Assembly: GCA_003255065.1 (NCBI GenBank)
Contig: QAOA01006417.1
Location: forward strand, 1-64,000
Length of the DNA: 64,000 bases
DNA from: Cercis canadensis
Lineage: Eukaryota; Streptophyta; Magnoliopsida; Fabales; Fabaceae
Direction of reading: 5' to 3'
Made by a program: the position numbers and the translations under genes. The notes under the pieces are model-generated. The model saw nothing but the letters and a program-made list of their open reading frames with translations, made no database searches and was not told the origin of the DNA. Positions 37,935-51,200 of this stretch are shown piece by piece (the stretch's first letter is position 1; every line of letters begins with the position of its first letter).

Positions 37935-38829
37935 TAAATCATAAACCTTTGACCTTTAACCAAAACCCTAGGCTCTCAACCCTAATCCTTAGACCCTTCA
38001 TCCTTCACACTAAATGCTAGATCCTAAGCCTAAACCCTAGACCATTAACATAAAACCCAAGCTTTTAACCCTATATACTAAAACCTAAATCGTAAACCTT
38101 AAACCACCTAAATCCAAAACACAAAACCATAAACCATAGACCTTACATGTAAACTCTATACCACTAACCCTAGAAATTAAACATTAAATGTTAAACCTTA
38201 GACCCTAAACTCTAAACACTTAACCTTAATCCCTAGACCCTAAGAAACCATTTAGCCTTAACGTAAACACTAGATGCTTAACTTTAACCCCTTGACCAAA
38301 TACCCTAAACTTAACCCTTAATCATAAATCCTAAACCCTAAAGCATAGTCTCTATACTCTAAATCCTAAATTCTAAACCTTGAAACATAAACCTTTAATT
38401 AAAAATGTAAATCCTTCCCCCAAATCTTATATCTTACATTTTTGACCCCTAACCCTAAATCCTAGACCCTTAACCCTAAAAACTAAACCCTCAGACTCCT
38501 AACCCTAAAAACTAAATCCTAAATCTTAAATTCTAAATCATAAATCCTAGACACTAAACCTTTATGCCTAAACCCTATACCTTAAACTTGAACCCTAAAC
38601 CTTAAATCGTATGCTCTAAACCATAAACCCTACACCTTTAACCTAAACCCTAGGCCCTTTACCCTAATCCCTAGACTCTTCATCCTTTAACCTAAATGCT
38701 AGATGCTAAGCCCTAAATCCTAGTCAGTTATTGTAAACTCGAACCCCTTAATTGTAGACACTAAACCCAAATCCTAGACCCAAAACCCAAAACCCAAAAC
38801 CTTAAACTTTAAAACCTACATCATAAACC

Positions 38830-40604
38830 CAAATCCTAAACTCAAAACCCTATATCCTTAACTTAAATCTTATATGTTTAACCCTAAATTGTAGGCCTAT
38901 ACCCTAAACTCATGACCCTTAACAATATATCCTAAACCCTAGAGTGTTAATGTAAACTCTAAGCCTTTAACCTTAAACTCTAAACCCTGGACATAACAAC
39001 CTAAACCCTAAACCTTAAACTTTTAAACTTGAAACTCTAAATCCTAAACCTTAGACCCCTTAACCAAAACAATAGACCCTTAACTTAAAATTCTAAACCC
39101 TAAAGATTAAACAATATGCCCTAAACAATAAATACTACACCTTTAACTTAAACCCTAATCCTTGGACCTTTGACCCTTAATCCTATATCTTGGATTCTAA
39201 GCCTTAAATCCTAGACCATTAATGTAAACCCTAAGTCGTTAATCCTAAATTGTAGACACTAAACCTTAAACCCTAGACCCAAAATCTTAAACCATAAACC
39301 ATAAAACCTACATCATAAACCCTAGACACATAACCATAGACCCTAGACCCTAAACGTTAGACCCTATGAAACCATATACCTTTAATCTAAAGATGCTTAA
39401 CACAAAACACTTGACCAATACTCTAAACTCATTACCCTTAACTGGAAATCCTAAACTCTAGAAATTAAACCCTAAATTGTAGTCTCTAAACTCTAAACCT
39501 TAGACTCTAAATATGAAACCTAGGCCCTTAATCCTAAATTTTAAACCTTAGATCCTTAACTCTAAACCATACACCCTAGACCATTAACCTAAACTCTAGA
39601 TGCTTAACTTTAATTCTAAAACCCCAAACTCTAAAGCCTTAATCTTAAATTTTAAACCACCTAGACCCTAACCTTAAAACATAAATCTTAGACCTTTAAC
39701 CCTAAACACTTAACCCTAAATCCTAGTGCCACAATTCTAAACCCTAAACTATAAATTATAAACCCTAACCTAAACACTTAACCCTAAACCCTAGTGCCAC
39801 AATCCTAAACCCTAGTGCCACAATCCTAAACCCTAAGCAATAGACACTATACCTTAAAACTTAATCCCTAAATCCTAATTCTAAAATTCCAAAACCTTAA
39901 CCCAAAACCCTAGATCTTAAACCTTAAATATAAAACCCTAAATCCTAAACTCTTGACAATCAAACTTAAAACTAAGATCCTAAACCCAAAATTCTAGACC
40001 CTAAACCTAAATCCTAGATGCTTACCTTAAACACCTGACCCGTAATCCTAAATCCTAACCATATATACTAAACCCTAAACCCTAGATCATAGACACTAAA
40101 TCCTAACGGCTTAACCATAAACCTTAAGCCCGAAAATATAGATTTTAAACCCTAGACATTAGATCCAAACCCTAAATTCTAAACATTAAACCCATGATCC
40201 AAAGCCCTTAACCAAAATCATGAACCCTAAACCCTAGACGCCAAACCCTAAATCATTCTCTCGTAACCTAAACGCTATAGCCTATAGCTTAAACTCAAGA
40301 CCTATAACCTTAAATCATAAACTCTTGATACTAAGCCCAAAACTATAAACCTTAGACCCTAACTTAATCTTAAGCCCTAGTTTTTTAACCTTATTTCTTA
40401 AACCTTAAACCCTAGAGGTTTAACCCTAAATCTAAACACTAAACTCTAAATCTTTAACCCTTAATTTTATATCCTAAACTTTTAAACTTAAACTCTAAAT
40501 CATAGACCTTATAACTTAAACCCTAAACCCTACACCCTTGACCATAAATCCTAGACCATTAGTCTAAACCCTCGATGTTAACCCTAAATTTTAGATTCTT
40601 AACC
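38830..40604 (+). repeat. Block B, left-truncated copy in unit 6
   Basis: From 'aaatcctaaactcaaaaccc' onward it follows block B of units 1 and 7. The first 200 bp of B and the gene fragment that precedes it elsewhere are missing. A short triplication-like stretch of 'ccctagtgccacaatcctaa' lies near 39715-39835. At 40604 it joins an L-type tail ('aaccttatgcccttaaccc'). Confidence 0.7.
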
Positions 40605-43600
40605 AACCTTATGCCCTTAACCCTACATCTTAAACCCTAAATCCTAGACCCATAACCTCAACCTTAAACACTTAACTCTAAACCCTAAATCTTAGATACA
40701 AGGCCCTAAACCCTAGATCCAAAGCCCTAAACCATAGACCTTTAACCTAATTTATAAATCCTAGATGATGAACCCTAAGCCTTATACCTTAAACTCATGA
40801 CTTGTAACCCTAAATTCAAAAATAAACCCAATCTGTAAATCATAGACCCTAAACTCTAAACCTTTAACCTAATCTCAAACCCTAGATATTTAACCTTAAT
40901 TCCTAAACCTTACTAGCCTAACCTTAAACCCTTGATCCTAAACCTTATATATTAAACCCTAAACCCAAACTCTTGACCCTTAACCCTAAATCTTAGATCT
41001 TAAGCCCTAATGCTTAGACCCTTAATATAAACCCTTAACCCTAAATCCTAAAGCCTAACCATTAACCTTAGGCCCTAAACTATACACCCTAGACACTAAC
41101 CGCTTAAACCTAGACCCTAAACCCTTAACTTGATATTTAACACTAAAATTGAAACCCTAAACCCTAAACTCTAAACTCAATATTTAGCACTAAACATGAA
41201 GCACTAAACCCTAAGTTATAGACACTAAACCTTAAACGCTAAATCCTATAGCCTATACTCTAAAACTAAGGTCATATATCTTAAACTCTAAATCTTAAAT
41301 CTTAGAACTTAGACACTAAACCCTAAATTTTAGATCATTAATTAAACTTTAAGCCCTTAACACTAAATCTTAAACCCTAGAAACTCTAAATCTTAAATCC
41401 TAAACCCTAAAACATAAACCTTTAATTAAAAATGTAAACCCTTTACCCCAAATCTTATATCTTACATTTTTGACCCTTAACCCTAAATTCTAGACCCTTA
41501 ACCCTAAAAACTAAACCCTCAGACTCCTAACCCTAAAAACTAAATCCTAAATCTTAAATTCTAAATCATAAATCCTAGACACTAAACGTTTATGCCTAAA
41601 CCCTATACCTTAAACTTGAACCCTAAACCTTAAATCGTATGCTCTAGACCATAAACCCTACACCTTTAACCTAAACCTTAGGCCCTTTACCCTAATCCCT
41701 AGACTCTTCATCCTTTAACCTAAATGCTAGATGCTAAGCCCTAAATCCTAGTCAGTTAATGTAAACTCGAAGCCCTTAATTGTAGACATTAACCCAAATC
41801 CTAGACCCAAAACCCAAAACCTTAAACTCTAAAACCTACATCATAAACCCTAGACACAACCATAGAAACTAAATCTTAAATTTTAAACCTTAAACACTAG
41901 ACCTTATGAAATCATATACCCTTAATCTAAAGATGCTTAACACAAAGCACTTGACACAATACCTAATATCATGACCCTTAATTGTAAATCCTAAGCTCTA
42001 GAAACTAAACTCTAAATCGTAGTCTCTAAACTCTAAACCCTAGACTCTTAATATGAACCCTAGGCCCTTAATCCTAAATCCTAAACCCTAGAGCCTTAAC
42101 TCTAAACCATACACCCATAGACCTTTAACCTAAACTCTAGATGCTTAACTTTAATCCCAAAACTCTAGATTCTAAAGCCTTTACCCTAAATCTTAAACCA
42201 CATGGATACTAATCCTTAAAACCTCAATCCTAAACCCTTTACCCTAAACCCTAGTACCACAATCCTAAAGGCTAAACTACAAATTATAAACCCTAAGTCC
42301 TAGACACTATACCTTAAAACTTAGTCCCTAAATCCTAGAACCTTAACTTGAAACCCTAAACCCTAAATCTTAAATCCTAAACTCTTGACCCTCAAACTTA
42401 AAACCAAGATCCTAAACCCAAAATCTTATACCCTAAACCTAAATCCTAGATGCTTAACCTTAGACCCTATACCTTAAATTCTTGACCCATAATCCTAAAT
42501 TTTAACCCTAGACACTAAACCCTAGATCATAGACTTTAACCCTAGATCATAGATCTTGAATCTTAGAGGCTTAACCTTAATCCCTAAATTCAAATATAGA
42601 TCCTAAACCTTAAACATCATATCCAAACCTTAAATTTTAAACCTTAAACCCATGAATTCTAAACCTTAGATTCCAAACCCTAAATTATAGTGTCTTAACC
42701 TGAACACTAAAACTTATAGCCTAAACTTAAGAGTTATAAAATCTTGATACTAAATCCTAAACCCTAAATCTAAAACCCTAAGCAACAAACCTGAAACTTT
42801 AAATCATAGACCCTAAACTCTAGACCTTTAAACTAATCCTAAACCCTAGATGGTTAACCCTAATTCTTAAACCTTAAACCCTAGTGGCTTAACCCTAAAA
42901 CTCTTGATCTTAAACCCTAAACCCAAAGCCTTGACCCTTAGCCCTCAACCTTAGATCATAAGCCCTAACGCCTAGACCCTTAACTTAAATCATTAACCTT
43001 AAATCCTAAAGTCATAACCATTAACCTAAGGCCCTAAACCATACACCTTAGACACTAAACCCTAAACCCCTTAAACCTAGATCTTATACCCTTAACTCGA
43101 TGTTTAACACTAAAAAGAAAATCCTAAACTACAGACTCTAAACCCTAAACTCTCAATGTTTAGCAGTAAACATGAAACCCAAAATCCTAGGCCATAGACA
43201 CTAAATCCTAAACTTTAAATCCTATACCCTATACTCTAAAACCAAGACCTTAAATCTTAAACGCTAAATACTAAACCTTAAATCCTAGAACTTACACACT
43301 AAACCCTAGACACTAAACCTTAAACCTTAGATTGTTAATTAAACCCTAAGCCCTTAAACCCTAGACAAAACACCCTAAACCCTAGATCCTAACCTTTAAA
43401 CTATAAATCCTAAATTTTAGACCCTAAACCTTAGACCTTTAACCATTTTTGACCCCTAATCTTAGACGTTTAACCTTAGAAATTAAACCCTTAATCCTAG
43501 ACCGATAACCCTAAAAACTAAATGCTAAATCATAGACCTTTAACCTTAAAAACTAAACCCTAAATCATAAACTCATACTAAATCTTCATCCTAAACCCTA

Positions 43601-45303
43601 TACCTTGAAACCTGAACTTTAAACTTTAAATCGTATACCCTAAACCATAAACCTTACACCTTTAACCAAAACCATAGGCCCTTAACCCTAATCTTTAGAC
43701 CCTTCATCCCTCACACTAAATGCTAGATCCTAAGCCTAAACCCTAGACCATTAACATAAAACCCAAGCTTTTAACCCTATATACTAAAACCTAAATCGTA
43801 AACCTTAAACCACCTAAATCCAAAACACAAAACCATAAACCATAGACCTTACATGTAAACTCTATACCACTAACCCTAGAAATTAAACTTTAAATCTTAA
43901 ACCTTAGACCCTAAACTCTAAACACTTAACCTTAATCCCTAGACCCTAAGAAACCATTTAGTCTTAACCTAAACACTAGATGCTTAACTTTAACCCCTTG
44001 ACCATATACCCTAAACTCATAACCCTTAATCATAAATCCTAAACCCTAAAGCATAGTCTTTATACTCTAAATCCTAAACTCTTAACATGAACCCTAGCCT
44101 TTAACCCTAGACCCTAAACCCTAAGCCTTATATCCTTAACCCTTAACCTTACACCTATGACCTTTAACTTAAACTGTAGATGCTTAACTCTAATCCCAAA
44201 ACCTTAAATCCTAGAGCTTTAACCTTAAACCCTAATTAAGCCACCTAGAACCTCAACCTCAACCCTAAATGCTTAACCCTAAACAATTAACCATAAACCC
44301 TATAGGTAATCCTAAACATTAAATCTTAACCCTAAACACTATATCTTAAAATTTAGACTCTAAACCCTAAACTCTAGAACCTTAACCCAAAATCTTATGC
44401 CCTAAACCTTAGATACACCCTTGACCTTTAAACTTAAAACCAAGATCATAAACTCGAAAGCCTAGACCCTAAACCTAAATCTTAGATGCTTAACCCTAGA
44501 CCCTATACCTTAAACTCTTGACCCATAATCCTAAATCCTAAAACCTAGACCCCATAGGCTTAAACCTAAACCTTAAACTCTAGATACTAAACCCCAAACC
44601 CTTGATCCTAAGCTCTAAATCCTAGACCTTTAACCTAAACCTTGAACACTAAATCCCAAATTATAGACCCTTGACCAAAACCCTAGAACCTACAACCTAA
44701 ACTTAAGACCTGTAACCCTAAGTCATAAACCCTGGGCACTAAACTTTAAGCTTTAAACTATATATCTTAAACCCTAAATTATAAATCCTAGACCCTTAAC
44801 CTATTCCTATGCCTTAATTGCTTAACCTCAATCCTTCATCCATAAACCCTACATTCTTAATCATAAACCTTAAACTATAGAGTCTTAACCTTAAATCCTA
44901 CACCCTTGACCCTTAACCCTAAATTATATATGCTTAACCCTAATTCATAAACTTTAAACCTTAAATTCTTAACCTTAAACCCTAAATCCAAGACCCATAA
45001 CCTCAACCCTAGAGCCATAACTTTAAATCTTAAACTATAAACCTTAAAGTTTAAAAACAAAGCCTTAATCCCTAAATCCTAAAACCTAAAACCTAAATCC
45101 AAAGCCTTAAACTATATATCCAAAGCCTTATTCCCTAAATCTTAGATGTTGAACTATAGGCCCTATACCTTAAATCTTAAAATCTAGATCCGAAGCCTTA
45201 GTCCCTAAACCATATACCTTTAACTTATTCCCTAAATTCCAGATTTGAATCATAGACCCTATACCTTAAACTCATGACTTATAACTTTAAATCCAAAACC
45301 CTA

Positions 45304-46136
45304 TTTTCAGCATGTTAGGAAAATATCTATTGTTGTTCAAAGTTATCTAATACAACATTTTGTTTTTGAAGATTGTGTTATATTTTGGCCAAAATTGTGC
45401 TACATTAAAAGTTTAAGGATAACATAATTGTGATAGCAAATGTTGTATTCCAACACTTCTTGATTTGTCCCAGAACTCTTACACATAGAAGATTCTTGAA
45501 TCATCCTTCTTCTAAACTATTGTTAATGTGTATTGGATTGCCAATCCATTATGATGTTCTTGTATATATTTACAGCTTATAACACATTTAGTTGAAGTAA
45601 TAAATCACCAAATACTATAATTATATTAATTTGGTATGAAAAATTAGTTCATGATGAAAAGTACAGGTCAAAGAGTAATTTGTTGTTATTTGGTAATTTG
45701 TGATTGGTGTCATATGGTTTGTTTACCCAATTAGTTATGCATATCTGTCCAACATGAGTTTCTTCATTCAATGCTTGTATATATATATATATGATGATTT
45801 AGAACTTGCAATTTGGCTTTTTTGCTCCTTTAATTTTTTATTGTTCAGTCTGTAACTTGATCACATAAGTATTTTGATTGTTGTTATAGTAATTACTGTA
45901 AGTATTTGATTTTAGGGCTATAGAGAATTTTGATGATGCTCGAAATGTAATAGAGGCCTTGAATGGATTTGAACTTCAGCCAATTAGAAGAAAGAGTATC
46001 ACCAATTATCATTATTGATTGGGCTTTCAACCAATCAGAGGAAAGAGTATTAGGTATGTTTCTACATTGCATTTTGTAGTTGTATTTCAAAACACGTGCT
46101 TTTAATTTCACCTCTATGATGAGCTTGGAGCTATCA
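45304..46136 (+). pseudogene. Captured gene fragment, copy 2 (intron plus RRM-like exon)
   Basis: This is nearly identical to 4622-5463, with the same junctions to the array ('ccaaaaccct' left, 'ccttaacctc' right). It differs by scattered substitutions and small indels: a loss in 'ttgtccctttgtccca' near 45465, a loss of a few bases after 'ccaattag' near 45730, and two extra TA steps in the TATATA run near 45780. The AG acceptor (45914-45915) and donor-like GTATGT (46054) are both present, and the donor is closer to the plant consensus than in copy 1. It carries the same stop codon after 33 codons. No promoter or start codon is visible. Confidence 0.75.
45916..46053 (+). pseudogene. Exon-like segment in fragment copy 2, RRM-like
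   Basis: The frame from 45917 reads 33 residues including NFDDARNVIEALNGFEL, then TGA at 46016. The A in 'EALNG' (V in copy 1) is the more usual RRM residue, so this copy may be nearer the source. The imperfect duplication 'ccaattagaagaaagagtat' / 'ccaatcagaggaaagagtat' is present here as well. The RRM call rests on one half-domain and is tentative. Confidence 0.45.
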
Positions 46137-48060
46137 CCTTAACCTCAACCATGGATGCTTAGATCTGATTCCTAAACCCTAAATCATAAACCTTAGATAC
46201 TAAATTTTAAATCCTAAACTCTAAAACATAAACATTGAACTATAATCCCTAGACACTAAACCCTAAATTCTAGACGCTATACCCTAGACTCTAAATTTTA
46301 AACCCTAGACACAACTTTAAACTCTTGACCCTTAATCCTAAACTCAAAACCCTATATCCTTAACTTAAATCTTATATGCTTAACCCTAAATTGTAGGCCC
46401 TATACCCTAAACTCATGACCCTTAACAATATATCCTAAACCCTAGAATGTTAATGTAAACTCTAAGCCTTTAACCTTAAACTCTAAACCCTGGACATAAC
46501 AACCTAAACCCTAAACCTTAAACTTTTAAACTTGAAACTCTAAATCCTAAACCTTAGACCCCTTAACCAAAACAATAGACCCTTAACTTAAAATTCTAAA
46601 CCCTAAAGATTAAACAATATGCCCTAAACAATAAATACTACACCTTTAACGTAAACCCTAATCCTTGGACCCTTAATCCTAAATCTTGGATTCTAAGCCT
46701 TAAATCCTAGACCATTAATGTAAACCCTAAGTCGTTAATCTTAAATTGTAGACACTAAACCTTAAACCCTAGACCCAAAATCTTAAACCATAAACCATAA
46801 AACCTACATCATAAACCCTAGACACATAACCATAGACCCTAGACCCTAAACGTTAGACCCTACGAAACCATATACCTTTAATCTAAAGATGCTTAACACA
46901 AAACACTTGACCAATACTCTAAACTCATTACCCTTAACTGGAAATCCTAAACTCTAGAAATTAAACCCTAAATTGTAGTCTCTAAACTCTAAACCTTAGA
47001 CTCTAAATATGAAACCTAGGCCCTTAATCCAAAATTTTAAACCTTAGCTCCTTAACTCTAAACTATACACCCTAGACCATTAACCTAAACTCTAGATGCT
47101 TAACTTTAATTCTAAAACCCCAAACTCTAAAGCCTTAATCCTAAATTTTAAACCACCTAGACCCTAACCTTAAAACATAAATCTTAGACATTTAACCCTA
47201 AACACTTAACCCTAAACCCTAGTGCCACAATCCTAAACCCTAAACTATAAACTATAAACCCTAAGCAATAGACACTATACGTTAAAACTTAATCCCTAAA
47301 TCCTAATTCTTAAATTCCAAAACCTTAACCCAAATCCCTAGATCTTAAACCTTAAATATAAAACCCTAAATCCTAAACTCTTGACAATCAAACTTAAAAC
47401 TAAGATCCTAAACCCAAAATTCTAGACCCTAAACCTAAATCCTAGATGCTTACCTTAAACACCTGACCCGTAATCCTAAATCCTAACCATATATACTAAA
47501 CCCTAAACCCTAGATCATAGACACTAAATCCTAACGGCTTAACCATAAACCCTAAGCCCGAAAATATAGATTTTAAACCCTAGACATTAGATCCAAACCC
47601 TAAATTCTAAACATTAAACCCATGATCCAAAGCCCTTAACCAAAATCATGAACCTTAAACCCTAGACTCCAAACCCTAAATCATACTCTCGTAACCTAAA
47701 CGCTATAGCCTATAGCTTAAACTCAAGACCTATAACCTTAAATCATAAACTCTTGATACTAAGCCCAAAACTATAAACCTTAGACCCTAACTTAATCTTA
47801 AGCCCTAGTTTTTTAACCTTATTTCTTAAACCTTAAACCCTAGAGGTTTAACCCTAAATCTAAACACTAAACTCTAAATCCTTAACCCTTAATTTTATAT
47901 CCTAAACTTTTAAACTTAAACTCTAAATCATAGACCTTATAACTTAAACCCTAAACCCTACAACCTTGACCATAAATCCTAGACCTTTAGTCTAAACGCT
48001 CGATGTTAACCCTAAATTTTAGATTCTTAACCCTACATCTTAAACCCTAAATCCTAGACC
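46137..48060 (+). repeat. Telomere-like block B of unit 7
   Basis: It follows the gene fragment directly and matches 5464 onward base for base over long stretches, without the N-joint repeat found in unit 1. It ends in the common tail 'aaatcctagacccttaacct'. No gene is seen. Confidence 0.75.
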
Positions 48061-48227
48061 CTTAACCTCAACCTTAAACACTTAACTCTAAACCCTAAAT
48101 CTTAGATACAAGGCCCTAAACCCTAGATCCAAAGCCCTAAACCATAGACCTTTAACCTAATTTATAAATCCTAAATGATGAACCCTAAGCCTTATACCTT
48201 AAACTCATGACTTGTAACCCTAAATTC

Positions 48228-51200
48228 AAAAATAAACCCAATCTGTAAATCATAGACCCTAAACTCTAAACCTTTAACCTAATCTCAAACCCTAGATATT
48301 TAACCGTAATTCCTAAACCTTACTAGCCTAAACTTAAACCCTTGCTCCTAAACCTTAGATATTAAACCCTAAACCCAAACTCTTGACCCTTTACCCTAAA
48401 CCTTAGATCTTAAGCCCTAATGGTTAGACCCTTAATGTAAACCCTTAACCCTAAATCTTAAAGCCTAACCATTAACCTTAGGCCCTAAACTATACACCCT
48501 AGACACTAACCCCTTAAACCTAGACCCTAAACCCTTAACTTGATATTTAACACTAAAATTGAAACCCTAAACTCTAAACTCGATATTTAGCACTCAACAT
48601 GAAGCACTAAACCCTAAGTTATAGACACTAAACCTTAAACGCTAAATCCTATAGCCTATACTCTAAAACTAAGGTCGTATATCTTAAACTATAAACCTTA
48701 AATCTTAGAACTTAGACACTAAACCCTAAATTTTAGATCATTAATTAAACTTTAAGCCCTTAACACTAAATCTTAAACCCTAAAAATTCTAAATCTTAAA
48801 TCTTAAACCCTAAAACATAAACCTTTAATTAAAAATGTAAACCCTTTACCCCAAATCTTATATCTTACATTTTTGACCCCTAACCCTAAATCCTAAATCC
48901 TAGACCCTTAACACTAAAAACTAAATCCTAAATCTTAAATTCTAAATCATAAATCCTAGACACTAAACCTTTATGCCTAAACCCTATACATTAAACTTGA
49001 ACCCTAACCCTTAAATCGTATGCTCTAAACCATAAACCCTACACCTTTAACCTAAACCCTAATCCCTAGACTCTTCATCCTTTAACCTAAATGCTAGATG
49101 CTAAGCCCTAAATCCTAGTCAGTTAATGTAAACTCGAAGCCCTTAATTGTAGACACTAAACCCAAATCCTAGACCCAAAACCCAAAACCTTAAACTCTAA
49201 AACCTACATCATAAACCCTAGACACAACCATAGAAACTAAATCTTAAATTTTAAACCTTAAACCCTAGACCTTATGAAATCATATACCTTTAATCTAAAG
49301 ATGCTTAACACAAAGCACTTGACCCAATACCTAATATCATGACCCTTAATCGTAAATCCTAAGCTCTAGAAACTAAACTCTAAATCATAGTCTCTAAACT
49401 CTAAACCCTAGAATCTTAATATGAACCCTAGGCCCTTAATCCTAAATCTTAAACCCTAGATCATTAACTCTAAACCATACACCCATAGACCTTTAACCTA
49501 AGCTCTAGATGCTTAACTTTAATCCCAAAACTCTAGATTCTAGAGCATTTACCCTAAATCTTAAACCACATGGATACTAAACCTTTAAACCTCAATCCTA
49601 GACCCTTTACCCTAAACCCTAGTACCACAATCTTAAATGCTAAACTACAAATTATAAACCCTAAGTCCTAGACACTATACCTTAAAACTTAGTCCCTAAA
49701 TCCTAGAACCTTAACTTGAAACCCTAAATCCTAAATCTTAAGTCCTAAACTCTTGACCTTCAAACTTAAAACCAAGATCCTAAACCCAAAATCTTATACC
49801 CTAAACCTAAATCCTAGATGCTTAACCTTAGACCATATACCTTAAATTCTTGACCCATAATCCTAAATTTTAACCCTAGACACTAAACCCTAGATCATAG
49901 ACTTTAACCCTAGATCATAGATCTTGAATCTTAGAGGCTTAGCCTTAAACCCTAAATTCAAATATAGATCCTAAACCTTAAACATCATATCCAAACCTTA
50001 AATTTTAAATTTTAAACCTTAAACCCATGAACCCTAAACCATGAATTCTAAACCTTAGATTCCAAACCCTAAATCATAGTGTCTTAACCTAAACACTAAA
50101 ACTTATAGCCTAAACTTAAGAGTCATAAAATCTTGATACTAAATCCTAAACCCTAAATCTAAAACCCTAAGCAATAAACCTTAAACCTTAAATCATAGAC
50201 CCTAAACTCTAGACCTTTAAACTAATCCTAAACCCTAGATGGTTAACCCTATTTCTTAAACCTTAAACCCTAGTGGCTTAACCCTAAAACCCTTGATCTT
50301 AAACCCTAAACCCAAAGCCTTGACCCTTAGCCCTAAACCTTAGATCATAAGCCCTAACGCCTAGACCCTTAACGTAAATCATTAACCTTAAATCCTAGAC
50401 CTTAAATCCTAAAGTCATAACCATTAACCTTAGGCCCTAAACCATACACCTTAGACATTAAACCCTAAACCCCTTAAGCCCTTAAACCTAGATCCTATAC
50501 CCTTAACTCGATGTTTAACACTAAAAAGAAAATCCTAAACTACAGACTCTAAACCCTAAACTCTCGATGTTTAACACTAAACATGAAACCCAAAATCCTA
50601 GGCCATAGACACTAAATCCTAAACTTTAAATCCTTCACCCTATACTCTAAAACCAAGACCTTAAATCTTAAACGCTAAATACTAAACCTTAAATCCTAGA
50701 ACTTAGACACTAAACCCTAGACACTAAACCTTAAACCTTAGATTGTTAATTAAACCCTAAGCCCTTAAACCCTAGACAAAACACCCTAAACCCTAGATCC
50801 TAACCTTTAAACTATAAATCCTAAATTTTAGACCCTAAACCTTAGACCTTTAACCATCTTTGACCCCTAATCTTAGACCTTTAACCTTAGAAATTAAACC
50901 CTTAATCCTAGACCGCTAACCCTAAAAACTAAATGCTAAATCATAGACCTTTAACCTTAAAAACTAAACCCTAAATCATAAACTCATACTAAATCTTCAT
51001 CCTAAACCCTATACCTTAAAACCTAAACTTTAAACTTTAAATCGTATACCCTAAACCATAAACCTTACACCTTTAACCAAAACCCTAGGCCCTCAACCCT
51101 AATCCTTAGACCCTTCATCCTTCACACTAAATGCTAGATCCTAAGCCTAAACCCTAGACCATTAACATAAAACCCAAGCTTTTAACCCTATATACTAAAA

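Larger units (their letters stand above)
34668..40817 (+). repeat. Unit 6, scrambled mosaic of core and block B
   Basis: The unit start is aborted after a few bases. In order it holds a restatement of the previous unit's tail (about 34674-34715), core offset about 1382-1785 (34716-35122), a jump back to core offset about 225 that runs to about 38372, a second jump back to offset about 570 (38373-38830), and then block B from an internal point to 40604. The gene fragment and the MITE are absent. It is best read as a G-like unit rebuilt by repeated template switches or unequal exchange; mis-assembly cannot be excluded. Confidence 0.75.
40818..48227 (+). repeat. Higher-order unit 7, G type
   Basis: This 7.4-kb unit is the closest relative of unit 1. 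It holds the core to 45303, the gene fragment at 45304-46136 and block B to about 48060. It has no complemented tract and no N, so it is the cleanest reference for the G form. Confidence 0.85.
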
